From an uncultured Chlorobiaceae bacterium (GTDB lineage Bacteria; Bacteroidota; Chlorobiia; Chlorobiales; Chlorobiaceae): DNA of 40,670 nt. The translations under genes were made by a program, and so were the position numbers. The stretch lies in NCBI GenBank assembly GCA_903908555.1, contig CAIVSG010000248.1, positions 1-40,670 on the forward strand, given 5' to 3'. Position 1 is the first letter of the stretch. Each line of letters starts with the position of its first letter. The notes beneath the pieces are model-generated. The model saw only the letters and a list, made by a program, of their open reading frames with translations, did no database searches and was not told where the DNA came from. Below, one piece after another: positions 19,001 through 26,411 of this stretch.

Positions 19001-21323
19001 CGATGTTCAGCAATGCGCACTGTTCAAGATTGGGAGTATTGTATCTCCACCCTCTTTTCAGGTCGTAGAGAATCCGGATAAGGAGATAGTCTTTTATAGC
19101 CTTTTCGTTTTCCGGATCAGGCCATCCGGGATCGGAAGAGGGGATTCTTGCATACTCCTCTTCCGGGAGCTTCAGCTTCCTGAAAACCTCATCACTGATA
19201 GTGTCAATGGTCAGCCTGTTTTCTGGAGCTGCTTTAAGGGCATGGTAAATTGCAGAGCGCATCATACCGAGCATCATAAAGTCATTAAAATGACCTGCTT
19301 GGAGCGATGCATCCTGCCTGTTGTCTGTAAAACTTAAGAGCTTCTGACTTTCAGCCGCAACCCGCTCTCCTTGAAGGGCTTTGATAATGCTGAAAGAAAT
19401 AATCGTTGTTGCCGTACTTCTTCCTTCATTGCCAATCCTCATCAACTTGGTGTTCTCGTTTGTTTTGGCATCAAAAACAACTCCAGAGGTTGGGTCAATC
19501 AATAAACGGGCTGGAACATACCAGCCGGATAGGGGTAGAGCATCCTCGGAGGAAAAAGTGCCATCAGCATCAAACCCCACTTGCTGAGGAAGCTGGTGTT
19601 CATAATAGTTGAGTAAGGATTTCCCTGATTTATTGATGTTAAACCAGCTTTCCGGCAACAGTTCAATACGCTCTTCACTCCATAGTTCATAGCCATCTTC
19701 AGGAATAATCAGATATCCGGCAGAAAAATCACTTTCCGTCAGCAACCTTTTCGGCATCCCTGTTTTCTTATCTCCCTTAAGGTCATCTCTAACTATTCTT
19801 TCCGGGAGGTCATCAGGGTTTCTTGGCAGAAATTTTCCGCTCTCCTTGCGGACACAGATAAATTCGTACCCGGAATAGCGGCTGAAAACAACTGGAAACA
19901 ATGGCTTGTCCTGCCCGCTTTTCCGAATGTAACGATTGGTTTCAAGCGTTATATCCCGCTCATCCCTCCCATCGAGGGTAACATATACATTGCCGGTTTG
20001 GGCAATAAACTGGTGGATTTTAAAGGGAAGATATGTCTCTGGTCTCTTAAGATTATCTGTATTGTGTGCATTAAGCTGCTCCATCCATTCAAGAAATCGG
20101 AAAATGGATTGCCTGCAGTTTTCAAAAGAGTCCTGCGAGTCCTCCTGGAGTTTTTCAGCAATCTGCTGTAACGTCTGCGGATCTTCTCTCTCAATATGAT
20201 CGTCCGGGTATCGCTTCAAAGCAACCCTGTTTTCAAGCCAGATTGCAAGGGGGTTACTGAAAAAAGATTCCGGCGTCAATGATGACTGTAATGGCTGGGA
20301 AATAGCCTCCTGCAGATCAAAGCCTTTTGGTATGGTACCTTTATAATTGGTGCATGACCGTAGTTTTTCATTAACGATCTGGTCAGATGTAAAGGGTTGA
20401 CCAAATATCTTTTCAGCAACTCGAGCGATCGCCTTTTTTTTATCCTCAGGGGAGCCTTTACTGGCAAGTGTGGCTGAGGTACCTATGAACACAAGCGGAG
20501 TGGTTGCGATTTTACTGATCCTGCGAATAAGCATTGAAACATCTGACCCCTGGCGGCCTCGATAGGTATGTAACTCATCAAAGACAAGGTATTCCAGGTT
20601 TTTTTTCAAGCTCTCCCGAAGCCATCTCTCACTATTCCTGGTCATGATGAGCTCAAGCATCATGTAGTTAGTGAGAATGATTGAGGGTGGATCATCCTTT
20701 AATCTGGCACGAGCCTCTTCATTTTCCTGTCCGGTATATTTTGCATAAGAGATAGGAAACCGATGCTGTGTTTTTGTTTTAAGGATGGCAATAATTTCAT
20801 CCAGACTTTTTCCTGTTTCATCGATAACAACTTCTTCAGGCAATGATGACTTCAGGTAATTGATCTCATATTTTTTTATCTCCTCTTCCTGCGAATTAAT
20901 CAAGGCATTCATCGGATAAACAATGATCGCCTTTATACCTTGAGAAGCGCCATTTTTCAGGATTTTGTTAAAAATTGTCGCAAGATAGGTCAATGATTTT
21001 CCTGAACCCGTCCCCGACGTCACAACAAAACTTTTGCCATTAACCCCTTTCTTGATGGCCTCGACCTGATGAAAATAGAGGTTATACGAACCGAAAATCT
21101 TTTTCAGATCCTCATGGATCGGCTCTTTGATCTGAAGCTCCTGAAGAGATTCGCCAAGATCAAACGATGGATTAAACTGAAGAAGAGGTTCCGGTAAAAA
21201 AATCCCCTGATCAAAAGCATCCTTTACTTTCTCTTTTATGCGGACATCCTTGATATTGGTGAAGCTGTTGAGATAGTTTTTGTAATCCTCAACGATAGCC
21301 TTATGAACTTTGAATGCCTGCAT
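16050..21323 (-). CDS. giant DEAD/DEAH helicase with DUF1998 and a Vsr-like C-terminal domain (DruE/DrmA-DrmB-like)
   Basis: 1757 residues, first gene of the operon. The helicase core has 'LYFHQVEAI' (Q motif, ~83-90), Walker A GTGSGKS at 104-110, DELHTYRGRQGSD (~249-261), 'FIGTSATLAS', and motif VI 'YAQRSGRAGRSGQ' at about 1050-1060. The ~780 residues between the lobes contain a long insertion. Downstream, 'TTDTADILYIQPI', 'WIMGKGEEKNILVYEASEGSLGIL' and 'CRPELPKASYDDLLSYYNQRYH' (~1480-1620) are DUF1998. The last ~110 residues ('VFCDGSVHD', 'KRQTCRDAGYDVIEW') look like the Vsr/DUF559 PD-(D/E)XK-type fold. Helicase plus DUF1998 is the MrfA/YprA arrangement. At this size it recalls Druantia DruE, or a fusion of DISARM DrmA and DrmB. 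ATG at 21323; no Shine-Dalgarno. Confidence 0.88.
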   Translation of the reverse strand: MQAFKVHKAIVEDYKNYLNSFTNIKDVRIKEKVKDAFDQGIFLPEPLLQFNPSFDLGESLQELQIKEPIHEDLKKIFGSYNLYFHQVEAIKKGVNGKSFVVTSGTGSGKSLTYLATIFNKILKNGASQGIKAIIVYPMNALINSQEEEIKKYEINYLKSSLPEEVVIDETGKSLDEIIAILKTKTQHRFPISYAKYTGQENEEARARLKDDPPSIILTNYMMLELIMTRNSERWLRESLKKNLEYLVFDELHTYRGRQGSDVSMLIRRISKIATTPLVFIGTSATLASKGSPEDKKKAIARVAEKIFGQPFTSDQIVNEKLRSCTNYKGTIPKGFDLQEAISQPLQSSLTPESFFSNPLAIWLENRVALKRYPDDHIEREDPQTLQQIAEKLQEDSQDSFENCRQSIFRFLEWMEQLNAHNTDNLKRPETYLPFKIHQFIAQTGNVYVTLDGRDERDITLETNRYIRKSGQDKPLFPVVFSRYSGYEFICVRKESGKFLPRNPDDLPERIVRDDLKGDKKTGMPKRLLTESDFSAGYLIIPEDGYELWSEERIELLPESWFNINKSGKSLLNYYEHQLPQQVGFDADGTFSSEDALPLSGWYVPARLLIDPTSGVVFDAKTNENTKLMRIGNEGRSTATTIISFSIIKALQGERVAAESQKLLSFTDNRQDASLQAGHFNDFMMLGMMRSAIYHALKAAPENRLTIDTISDEVFRKLKLPEEEYARIPSSDPGWPDPENEKAIKDYLLIRILYDLKRGWRYNTPNLEQCALLNIGYRRLRDFSEQNQFFETIPFFDGLHATERYDILLQVLNFFRTSYAFEYYKLTDKRIETEERLKNRLDDNKLWSLEQDEKIDTPYILLPRSVGETNFRMYTASVGPQSNLGKYIRRYSSRKSIGSLHGSDLSDAIEAICLLLERGHFLRSEKVHGTKGDCVGFRLRIDSIYWELGNGRDTLPDEVRTQSYLGAIQQKPNDFFKKFYQQDFSSFGRTLTGREHTGQLNHTDRIERENGFRKGEIAALFCSPTMELGIDIRELNVVHMRNVPPNPANYAQRSGRAGRSGQAALIFTYCSNGSPHDRNYFKESTKMVSGSVVPPNIDLTNEELVRSHFNAYILMELGLKDMRSSVDDVLDVREQPTLPIKVEVALHIHQQLDAYAAEWALNFRQFISEIAGIEESYWYSDDWFTTHARSFLTQFDESFNRWRELYRGANHLIGISRAVLDDPSVSSDNPKKHEAKRDENVGMRQRSLLLNDNKRAYGNDSEFYIFRYLAAEGFLPGYNFTRLPIRTFLGYRHMDKGEFISRPRFVALKEFGPNNLIYHNGGKYRITRMQVMQADVNQHAIKISNRTGYALLDNDGKGVNNDPITHEELKGQDNVTIYNNLLELGESEARPQERISCEEEERTSTGFDIEQYFSFAKGIAGTKQVPITDGGQPLLQVIYDQAARLIQINKRWKISKNKDDGFAIGKKSGRWKRAKELEKPDPEDPVMNVRLYTTDTADILYIQPIKELGLDKEGVVSLSFALKRALERKFQIEEGEIGVWIMGKGEEKNILVYEASEGSLGILSQLIASPPDLKHLFLEAYTAMHFNPETHTDCRPELPKASYDDLLSYYNQRYHEQLDRFAIKDALERLMECTIDPQQGGKSLDEQYQYLFDNYDLNSSTEKPFIEYLYKNGIALPDKAQFNVPKCYVSADFVYKTAIGFTLVFCDGSVHDRQSIKEDDLRKRQTCRDAGYDVIEWHYRESLELLIERRKDIFRKIR

Positions 21324-21549
21324 CAGTTTGGAAAAGGATGAGTGTTGACTCCTTAAAAAGAAGTTCTAAGGTATAATGATACTCCGTAGTTTCAGACTAC
21401 CATCAGTTTGTTATTTACTAAATATTCACATCACATCAAATAAAAGAAATAAAACAGGTTAGATGAAAATCCCCAAGCTTTTTTTCTGAAATATAGCAGT
21501 GTCGGGAGGACATAAACTGTCTGAGGTATGAAAATCTTTATCTTTTTAG
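21324..21549 (-). promoter_or_regulatory. upstream region of the DISARM-like operon with an inverted repeat
   Basis: The 226 bases before the helicase start hold an inverted repeat GTAGT-TTCAG-ACTAC (21386-21400). They also hold a 10-base direct repeat, CATCAGTTTG, at 21321-21330 (covering the start codon) and 21401-21410, exactly 80 bases apart. On the minus strand TATCAT/TATACC-like -10 candidates lie near 21370-21382. Repeats here could be operators for a WYL-type regulator, whose remnant lies next door. This is inference from position, and repeats this short can arise by chance. Confidence 0.3.
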
Positions 21550-21831
21550 AGACCAGTAAAACGATTTTGGTGTCTCAAGAAACCTTCGTTTAATGCGACA
21601 GCAAATAATGGCTTAGGTACCGCCTTAGAATCATGGTTCTCCAGCCAAGAGATTGAGGAACAGAAAGATGGATCAGTTATTCTGAAAATGAGAGTCGGGG
21701 CATTGGACGCAGTCATGCATTGGGTTCTGCGGTATGGCAGAGAGGTCGAAGTATTGGAGCCTTTAGAATTGCGGAAAATGATTAAAGAAGAACTGAAAAT
21801 GACCAAGAGGGTTTATAAAAACAAAATATAA
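21550..21831 (+). pseudogene. C-terminal remnant of a WYL-domain transcriptional regulator
   Basis: Frame 1, open after the TAG at 21547-21549 and ending in TAA at 21829-21831, encodes 'PVKRFWCLKKPSF', 'LESWFSSQEIEEQKDGSVIL', 'HWVLRYGREVEVLEPLELR' and a basic tail. This is the C-terminal WCX extension typical of WYL regulators (a ... W.LRYG..VEVLEP.ELR ending). The N-terminal HTH and the WYL core are missing, no start codon fits, and sequence before 21547 does not extend it. WYL proteins (BrxR, CapW) commonly repress defence operons from a neighbouring position. This one lies 227 bases from, and divergent to, the helicase operon, so loss of its repressor domain could have left the operon constitutive. 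That consequence is inference. Confidence 0.7.
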
Positions 21832-22038
21832 CCACGAGTGCTACCGAGCATAACTTACAGGCGCTGAACTTTTTTGGCCAATAGTAGAGATTTCCGGCGC
21901 TCCACTCTGTCTTTCGGGTTCCATTTGCGTAGCATTGCTTTCGCTCAGTCAATGCATCAGCCTGGATTCGCAGCCCCTTTTTTATAGGTGTCCGATTCGT
22001 CCGGTTTTGAAGGATTTAGTGCGTGTTTCCTGTGTCGC
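21832..22038. other. spacer between WYL remnant and GH15-DUF547 gene
   Basis: About 207 bases with no recognisable gene. It is likely the edge of the defence island, as base composition and gene type change here. No tRNA, direct-repeat att pair or hairpin was identified. Confidence 0.35.
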
Positions 22039-24702
22039 CTATTGGAGGGTACTGTTCAGGTGCCAGTTATACGGGGTGAAGCGGACGCGGATGGTGGAGA
22101 GATTCTCTTCAATCCACTCTTTTTTTTCAGGCGAGAGGTATGGAAGTAGAGAACGGATGGTGTCGTGAGTGCTGCTTCCAAAATCACTCTTGTACCAACT
22201 GAAGATTGATGATATCCATAGCGTACCGGTTTGACGGTCAATCTCCATGCCTTGCCGGTTCATAAAGCTTCTGGCAGCAATATCAAGTTGCCGGTTGATG
22301 ATCGCCGCATCATAAAATTCAACAGGAGGACAGGATGAGGCGGCACAGACAAGAGCAAAATGAATTCGGCAGTCGAATGCCCCGACAATGAAACGCCTGC
22401 GAGGATCCGCCTCGGAAAAAGGGTTGAAAGGAAAAAACGGATGTGGACGGTTTCGCCTCAGGATACCATGTTCAATGTCATCCGGAGTAAAAACAAACCC
22501 TCCGATATTGTAGCTTATGCGGCCAAAAAAATTGGTGATATCAAGTACTGAGCCGCGAATATCGAATTCAATCACTCCGTGAATGGTAAGGATATTATAA
22601 ATGTTGATCCAGAACGCTTTTTTTTCATCATCAGTTTGAAGCGTTTCAGGGTTGAAGTTGTTCAGCGATTCGGCAAGCTTAAGGTACCGGCTGAACCCTT
22701 CGGATTGTTTCATTGACTCGTAATTGACGGTACCTTTCTCCACATTGAAAAATCCTCCCTGCAGGAGGCTGAGTGTTTTCTTTAACTCGGCGCCAATGGC
22801 TTTAGTCGTTTCCGGGGCATTGTGTTCGCTTTTGTTCAGCGTTATCTGGAGAGGAATAAGATTTCGCAGCCAGTTCGAGAGTGATGGCTCTTTTTTTGTC
22901 TTAGCCGGGCGGAGCCTGGCAGCAAGAATTGCTGATACTGCATTGACATAGCCGATATGGCTGAAAGCCTGAGGAAAATTTCCAAGCATTTCAAGGCTGT
23001 CGCTGTTAAATTCTTCCGAAAAAAGTCCGAGGTGATTTGATGCTGTTAGCGTCCTGTTCAGGAGAAAAAGAGCCTCCTCACTTTTTCCCGACAGTGCCAG
23101 ACACTCCACCAGCCAGAAATTACAAAGCACAAAGCCTCCCTCCTCGCCTTTAAGACCATCATCAGCCTTGTAGCGAAGCAGAAATCCCCGATGCATCAAC
23201 TGCTTTTCACAGGCCTCGATTGTACCCCGTATTCTTGAATCATCAGCAGCAAGAAATCCATTGAGCGGCAGCAGCAAAAGGCTCGCATCGAGCTCGCATG
23301 ACCCGTATTTCTGGACAAAACTGTTCAGTTTTTCATCAAACCCTTTTGCAAGAATATCCTCCTTGATCCGGTCACGTTCTTCCAACCAGAGCTCAAGAGG
23401 AGCTTCAAACCCAAAACGTCGTGCAATTGAGATTCCTCTATCCAAAGCAACCCAGCACATAACTTTTGAATAGACAAAATGATGAGGCCCATTACGTACC
23501 TCCCAGATGCCATCATCAGGTTTTTGCCAGTTTTCTATAGCCAGAGTGCAAATCCCCCTTAAAAACGGCCAGATCTCCTCATCAATTTTCCCCGCATAAT
23601 CGGAAAGTCTGAGTGCTGAATCCATCACTTCGCCATAGACATCCCACTGGTTCTGCCGATGCGCTTCGTTGCCTATTCTTACCGGACGTGAATTTCGATA
23701 TCCTTTAAGATGACCAAGTTCCACTTCCTCAAGTCGTTCATTGCCCTGCAGGGTATACATGATCTGGAGGTTGCTGCTTCCATATTTCCGATAGGTGGCA
23801 TTCAGCCATCGCAGATAATTGTCAGCTTCATTGACGTGACCGACAGCAAAGAGGGCTTTAAGAGTAAACGCAGCATCTCTCAGCCAGCTGAACCGGTAAT
23901 CCCAGTTTCTTTCGCCGCCCAGGGTTTCCGGAATAGAGGTTGTTGGTGCTGCGGCAATGGCTCCGGTTGGCTGAAAGGTAAGGAGCTTCAGCAAAAGCAG
24001 AGAACGATGTATCATCGGGGTGAACTCTCCAAGGAGTGCACATCGTTCGCCAACGCAATGATTCACCCATCCCAGCCAGAACGCCCTGTTTTCTTCAAAA
24101 GGACAAGACAATTGAAGAGATGTTTCCAGAGAGCCATACAAAAAATCAATGTGAGCTGCCTCCATCTCCTCAAGCTGCAATGCAAGCGTGAGTTGTCCAT
24201 TCGCACTACTGAGAGTGGCGGTGTTGCGGCAATCAACAGCAAGCGTCAGGGTTTCAGTACCGTATCTGAAGATAAACCGGTTTTCAGCCTCTTCAATAGA
24301 GCCGGGAGTTATCCTTCCATAATCAGGTCTTGGTATCAGTGTCAGCGTAAAAGCCATACTGCCACGGATTACCTTGAGACAGCGATGGATTCGATGGATT
24401 TTGCCTGTTCCGGCCTCTGTATTGTCCACCGGCATGAAATCGTGCAGCACTGCTTCTGCGTGTTCAGTCTTGAATCTGCAGGAGAGGATGTTGGTGTCAG
24501 GGATATATTCCTGTTCAGAGGTGAAGATTGCTGAGGGTTGCAGACTGAAAAATCCTCCCTTTTCATCATCAAGAAGCGCCGCAAAAATTGTCGGAGAGTC
24601 AAGCCAGGGAAGGGAACAGTAATCAATAGAGCCATCTTTCGATACCAGAGCGGCTGAATGGAGATCCCCGATGAGTCCGTAATCGGCAATGAGACGGTAC
24701 AT
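22039..24702 (-). CDS. GH15-family glycoside hydrolase fused to DUF547
   Basis: 887 residues. The N-terminal ~600 residues are GH15 (glucoamylase/trehalase-like): 'LIADYGLIGDLHSAALVSKDGSIDYCSLPWLDSP' is the usual start, and 'LGGERNWDYRFSWLRDAAFTLKAL' (~260-280) is the signature block of the (alpha/alpha)6 barrel. 'GNFPQAFSHIGYVNA' near 580 is the family's terminal motif. From ~650 to the end the protein is DUF547 ('DEKKAFWINIYNILTIHGV', 'GAFDCRIHFALVCAASSCPPVEFY'), a domain of unknown activity usually found alone. There is no signal peptide, so it is cytoplasmic and probably acts on trehalose or alpha-glucans. I start at ATG 24702; an in-frame TTG two codons upstream is possible. The fusion is unusual. 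Confidence 0.9.
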   Translation of the reverse strand: MYRLIADYGLIGDLHSAALVSKDGSIDYCSLPWLDSPTIFAALLDDEKGGFFSLQPSAIFTSEQEYIPDTNILSCRFKTEHAEAVLHDFMPVDNTEAGTGKIHRIHRCLKVIRGSMAFTLTLIPRPDYGRITPGSIEEAENRFIFRYGTETLTLAVDCRNTATLSSANGQLTLALQLEEMEAAHIDFLYGSLETSLQLSCPFEENRAFWLGWVNHCVGERCALLGEFTPMIHRSLLLLKLLTFQPTGAIAAAPTTSIPETLGGERNWDYRFSWLRDAAFTLKALFAVGHVNEADNYLRWLNATYRKYGSSNLQIMYTLQGNERLEEVELGHLKGYRNSRPVRIGNEAHRQNQWDVYGEVMDSALRLSDYAGKIDEEIWPFLRGICTLAIENWQKPDDGIWEVRNGPHHFVYSKVMCWVALDRGISIARRFGFEAPLELWLEERDRIKEDILAKGFDEKLNSFVQKYGSCELDASLLLLPLNGFLAADDSRIRGTIEACEKQLMHRGFLLRYKADDGLKGEEGGFVLCNFWLVECLALSGKSEEALFLLNRTLTASNHLGLFSEEFNSDSLEMLGNFPQAFSHIGYVNAVSAILAARLRPAKTKKEPSLSNWLRNLIPLQITLNKSEHNAPETTKAIGAELKKTLSLLQGGFFNVEKGTVNYESMKQSEGFSRYLKLAESLNNFNPETLQTDDEKKAFWINIYNILTIHGVIEFDIRGSVLDITNFFGRISYNIGGFVFTPDDIEHGILRRNRPHPFFPFNPFSEADPRRRFIVGAFDCRIHFALVCAASSCPPVEFYDAAIINRQLDIAARSFMNRQGMEIDRQTGTLWISSIFSWYKSDFGSSTHDTIRSLLPYLSPEKKEWIEENLSTIRVRFTPYNWHLNSTLQ

Positions 24703-24742
24703 TCTCAAATCCCTGTTTTTTTATACAAAAAAACTGAAAAGC

Positions 24743-24792
24743 TCTATCAGAAATAATAACGAATTCCCCCCGGAACAACGCATTCCTGATAG
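24743..24792. repeat. spaced inverted repeat downstream of the NTF2-like gene
   Basis: TCTATCAG (24743-24750) and CTGATAG (24786-24792) can pair across a 35-base spacer. The same half-sites recur as a tight palindrome upstream of the neighbouring NTF2-like gene (25241-25258). Function unknown. Confidence 0.35.
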
Positions 24793-24822
24793 CGCTGTTT
24801 CGGGGGAAACGTAAAAAGAGGA

Positions 24823-25215
24823 TTACGAGAGGTTTCTTGGCACCTGTGAGGAGTGGTGGTGAAGAATAGGCCTTTCAAGTGAGATATCAACCATAAATGA
24901 AAACCGTGAAGGGAAGGAGAGCAGTACCTGATCCACTTCAAATTCAAAGGAGTAGATTCCGCTCAGGGTATGGAGAGTATCGCTGAACGACTGCTTTCTG
25001 AGTGCCTTGTTGTGCAGTCGAACCCCGAGGCCGTCTCGTGAGGCAAGCTGACCAAAGTAGTTTCTGACCCCTTCGGTGTTTATGACAGTATGAGGCGAAA
25101 AAGTAGGGACAAGAACAGCTGATTCATGATAAAGTGCTGCAATGTCATCCGGACTTCCACTACAGACACGTGAAACCCATTGAAAAAGAACCTCTTCAGC
25201 ATTTTTGAAAAACAT
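24823..25215 (-). CDS. NTF2-like / SnoaL-fold protein
   Basis: 130 residues. 'VLFQWVSRVCSGSPDDIAALYHESAVLVPTFSP' followed by 'EGVRNYFGQLASRDGLGVRL' and three beta strands ending 'SFMVDISLERP' is typical of the NTF2-like/CaMKII-association-domain fold (DUF4440-type). Members include small enzymes and ligand-binding proteins; no specific activity can be read from the sequence. The ATG at 25215 is clear. The gene sits alone between the GH15-DUF547 gene and the response regulator, with an 18-base palindrome 26-43 bases upstream of its start. Confidence 0.7.
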   Translation of the reverse strand: MFFKNAEEVLFQWVSRVCSGSPDDIAALYHESAVLVPTFSPHTVINTEGVRNYFGQLASRDGLGVRLHNKALRKQSFSDTLHTLSGIYSFEFEVDQVLLSFPSRFSFMVDISLERPILHHHSSQVPRNLS

Positions 25216-25240
25216 AATAGTGTGCTTGTTATCGTTGTTC

Positions 25241-25258
25241 CTGATAGAACTCTATCAG
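25241..25258. promoter_or_regulatory. palindrome CTGATAGA-AC-TCTATCAG, possible operator or 5' hairpin
   Basis: Perfect 8-base arms with a 2-base centre lie 26-43 bases ahead of the ATG of the NTF2-like gene (minus strand). The same half-site recurs at 24743-24750 and 24786-24792 at the other end of that gene. Position fits a repressor operator; a 2-base loop makes an RNA hairpin less likely. Confidence 0.45.
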
Positions 25259-25342
25259 CATAATCGGTTATACAGGTTCAGGCCGGAAATGTAAGCTTTT
25301 TTTGTGACGGAGTACAAACAAAAAAAGAGAGGAATTGTAACC

Positions 25343-26053
25343 TTACTCAGCAGGCTCGATATCCTTATGCTCATCAAGTTTATAGCCGAGTCCTCTTACG
25401 GTTTTTATCATGTTACCTGTACTCCCAAGTTTTTCACGGATTCTGGTAACGTGGGTATCAATGGTTCTCGTGTTAATCGACTTATCGACGTCCCAGACAT
25501 CGCTGAGCAGTATTTCCCGTGATTGGGCCTCACCCTTTCTTTTAAGCAAAGCGACAAGAAGTTTGAACTCCATCAGTGTCAGAACAAGCTCTTTGCCATC
25601 AAGAGAAACAATGTGACGCGTTAAATCAACTTCAAGGCCACCAGCCTTAAGTACCTCCTGCGCTTTGCCTCCCTGCCGTCGATCCCGTTTCAAAATCGCC
25701 CTGATTCTAAGGGTCAGTTCACGGGGACTGAACGGCTTTATGACATAATCATCGATACCAAGTTCGAAGCCGAGAATTTTATCGATCTCCTCACCCCTTG
25801 CTGTAAGCATGATGATGGGAAGATCTTTGTAAAGCTGGTTCTGCCTGATTCTCCTGCAGATTTCAAATCCGTCCATTCCCGGCAGCATAATGTCGAGCAG
25901 AACAAGATCAAAGCTTTTCCGTGAAAGCTGTTCAAGACCATCTTCTCCGGAATATGCAGGATGACAGGTAAAGCCTGCCCGTTCGAGATTATATTCCAGC
26001 AGTTTCGAGAGGTTCTTGTCATCCTCAATAACGAGCAGCATAGGATCCGACAT
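25343..26053 (-). CDS. OmpR/PhoB-family response regulator
   Basis: 236 residues. The receiver domain has the acidic pair Asp11-Asp12, phospho-acceptor Asp54 in 'LVLLDIMLPGMDG', Thr84 and Lys106 ('VIKPFSP'), all intact. The C-terminal winged helix ends 'SINTRTIDTHVTRIREKLGSTGNMIKTVRGLGYKLDE', the OmpR/PhoB DNA-recognition pattern, giving a DNA-binding transcription factor activated by phosphorylation. No histidine kinase is adjacent, so its kinase is encoded elsewhere. It is divergent from an ABC importer operon across 358 bases; control of that operon is possible but not shown. 'MLLVIEDD' follows the ATG at 26053; an in-frame ATG four codons later (26041) is an alternative start. Confidence 0.93.
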   Translation of the reverse strand: MSDPMLLVIEDDKNLSKLLEYNLERAGFTCHPAYSGEDGLEQLSRKSFDLVLLDIMLPGMDGFEICRRIRQNQLYKDLPIIMLTARGEEIDKILGFELGIDDYVIKPFSPRELTLRIRAILKRDRRQGGKAQEVLKAGGLEVDLTRHIVSLDGKELVLTLMEFKLLVALLKRKGEAQSREILLSDVWDVDKSINTRTIDTHVTRIREKLGSTGNMIKTVRGLGYKLDEHKDIEPAE

Positions 26054-26411
26054 AGTATTTGAAGGTTACAAATTAGAGAACCACAATTTCCCTTTTCTTC
26101 ACAGTGCTTTACCCCTTTTACGGTATAGGTATAATCAAGTATAAACAATTTTGGTAGAGCGCTCAGTACCGGTTGATGCAGGGTGTGATATTTTCTATTC
26201 TTTAACACTATCGTAACAATACTATCTCTTTTTTTGAACTACCTTTTTTCCTCAGTGAGGGCAATAACGGGCCGTTATCCTTATGGGGAGTGAGTGCCGC
26301 TGAATAAAGCTTGAAAACCCTTCGATGAAAGGGTAAAATCGACCATGAAATGGGTATATTCGCCATTATTTATGTTGTTATGGAGAGTTCTGTTGATAAT
26401 GGATTGTTGCC
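26054..26411. promoter_or_regulatory. divergent intergenic region with a palindrome at 26264-26278
   Basis: 358 bases between the response regulator and the ABC permease. It contains a 7-base-arm palindrome ATAACGG-G-CCGTTAT (26264-26278), 134 bases before the permease ATG, and an ACTATC direct repeat (26207-26212 and 26221-26226, starts 14 bases apart). Either could bind a regulator. No coding sequence was found on either strand. Confidence 0.4.

Noticed and set aside
8097..21323. BREX type 3 assignment because of the SNF2 helicase and PglX-like methylase
   Set aside because: No PglZ phosphatase, BrxC ATPase or other BREX core gene lies in the window, and a DUF1998 giant helicase is present instead.
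21345..21377. TTGACT...TATAAT as a plus-strand promoter
   Set aside because: The spacer is 21 bases, too long for a standard promoter, and the only plus-strand target is a WYL remnant lacking a start.
23710..24534. Plus-strand frame of 274 codons antisense to the GH15 gene
   Set aside because: The opposite strand carries an unmistakable GH15 domain, and this frame shows no family motif.
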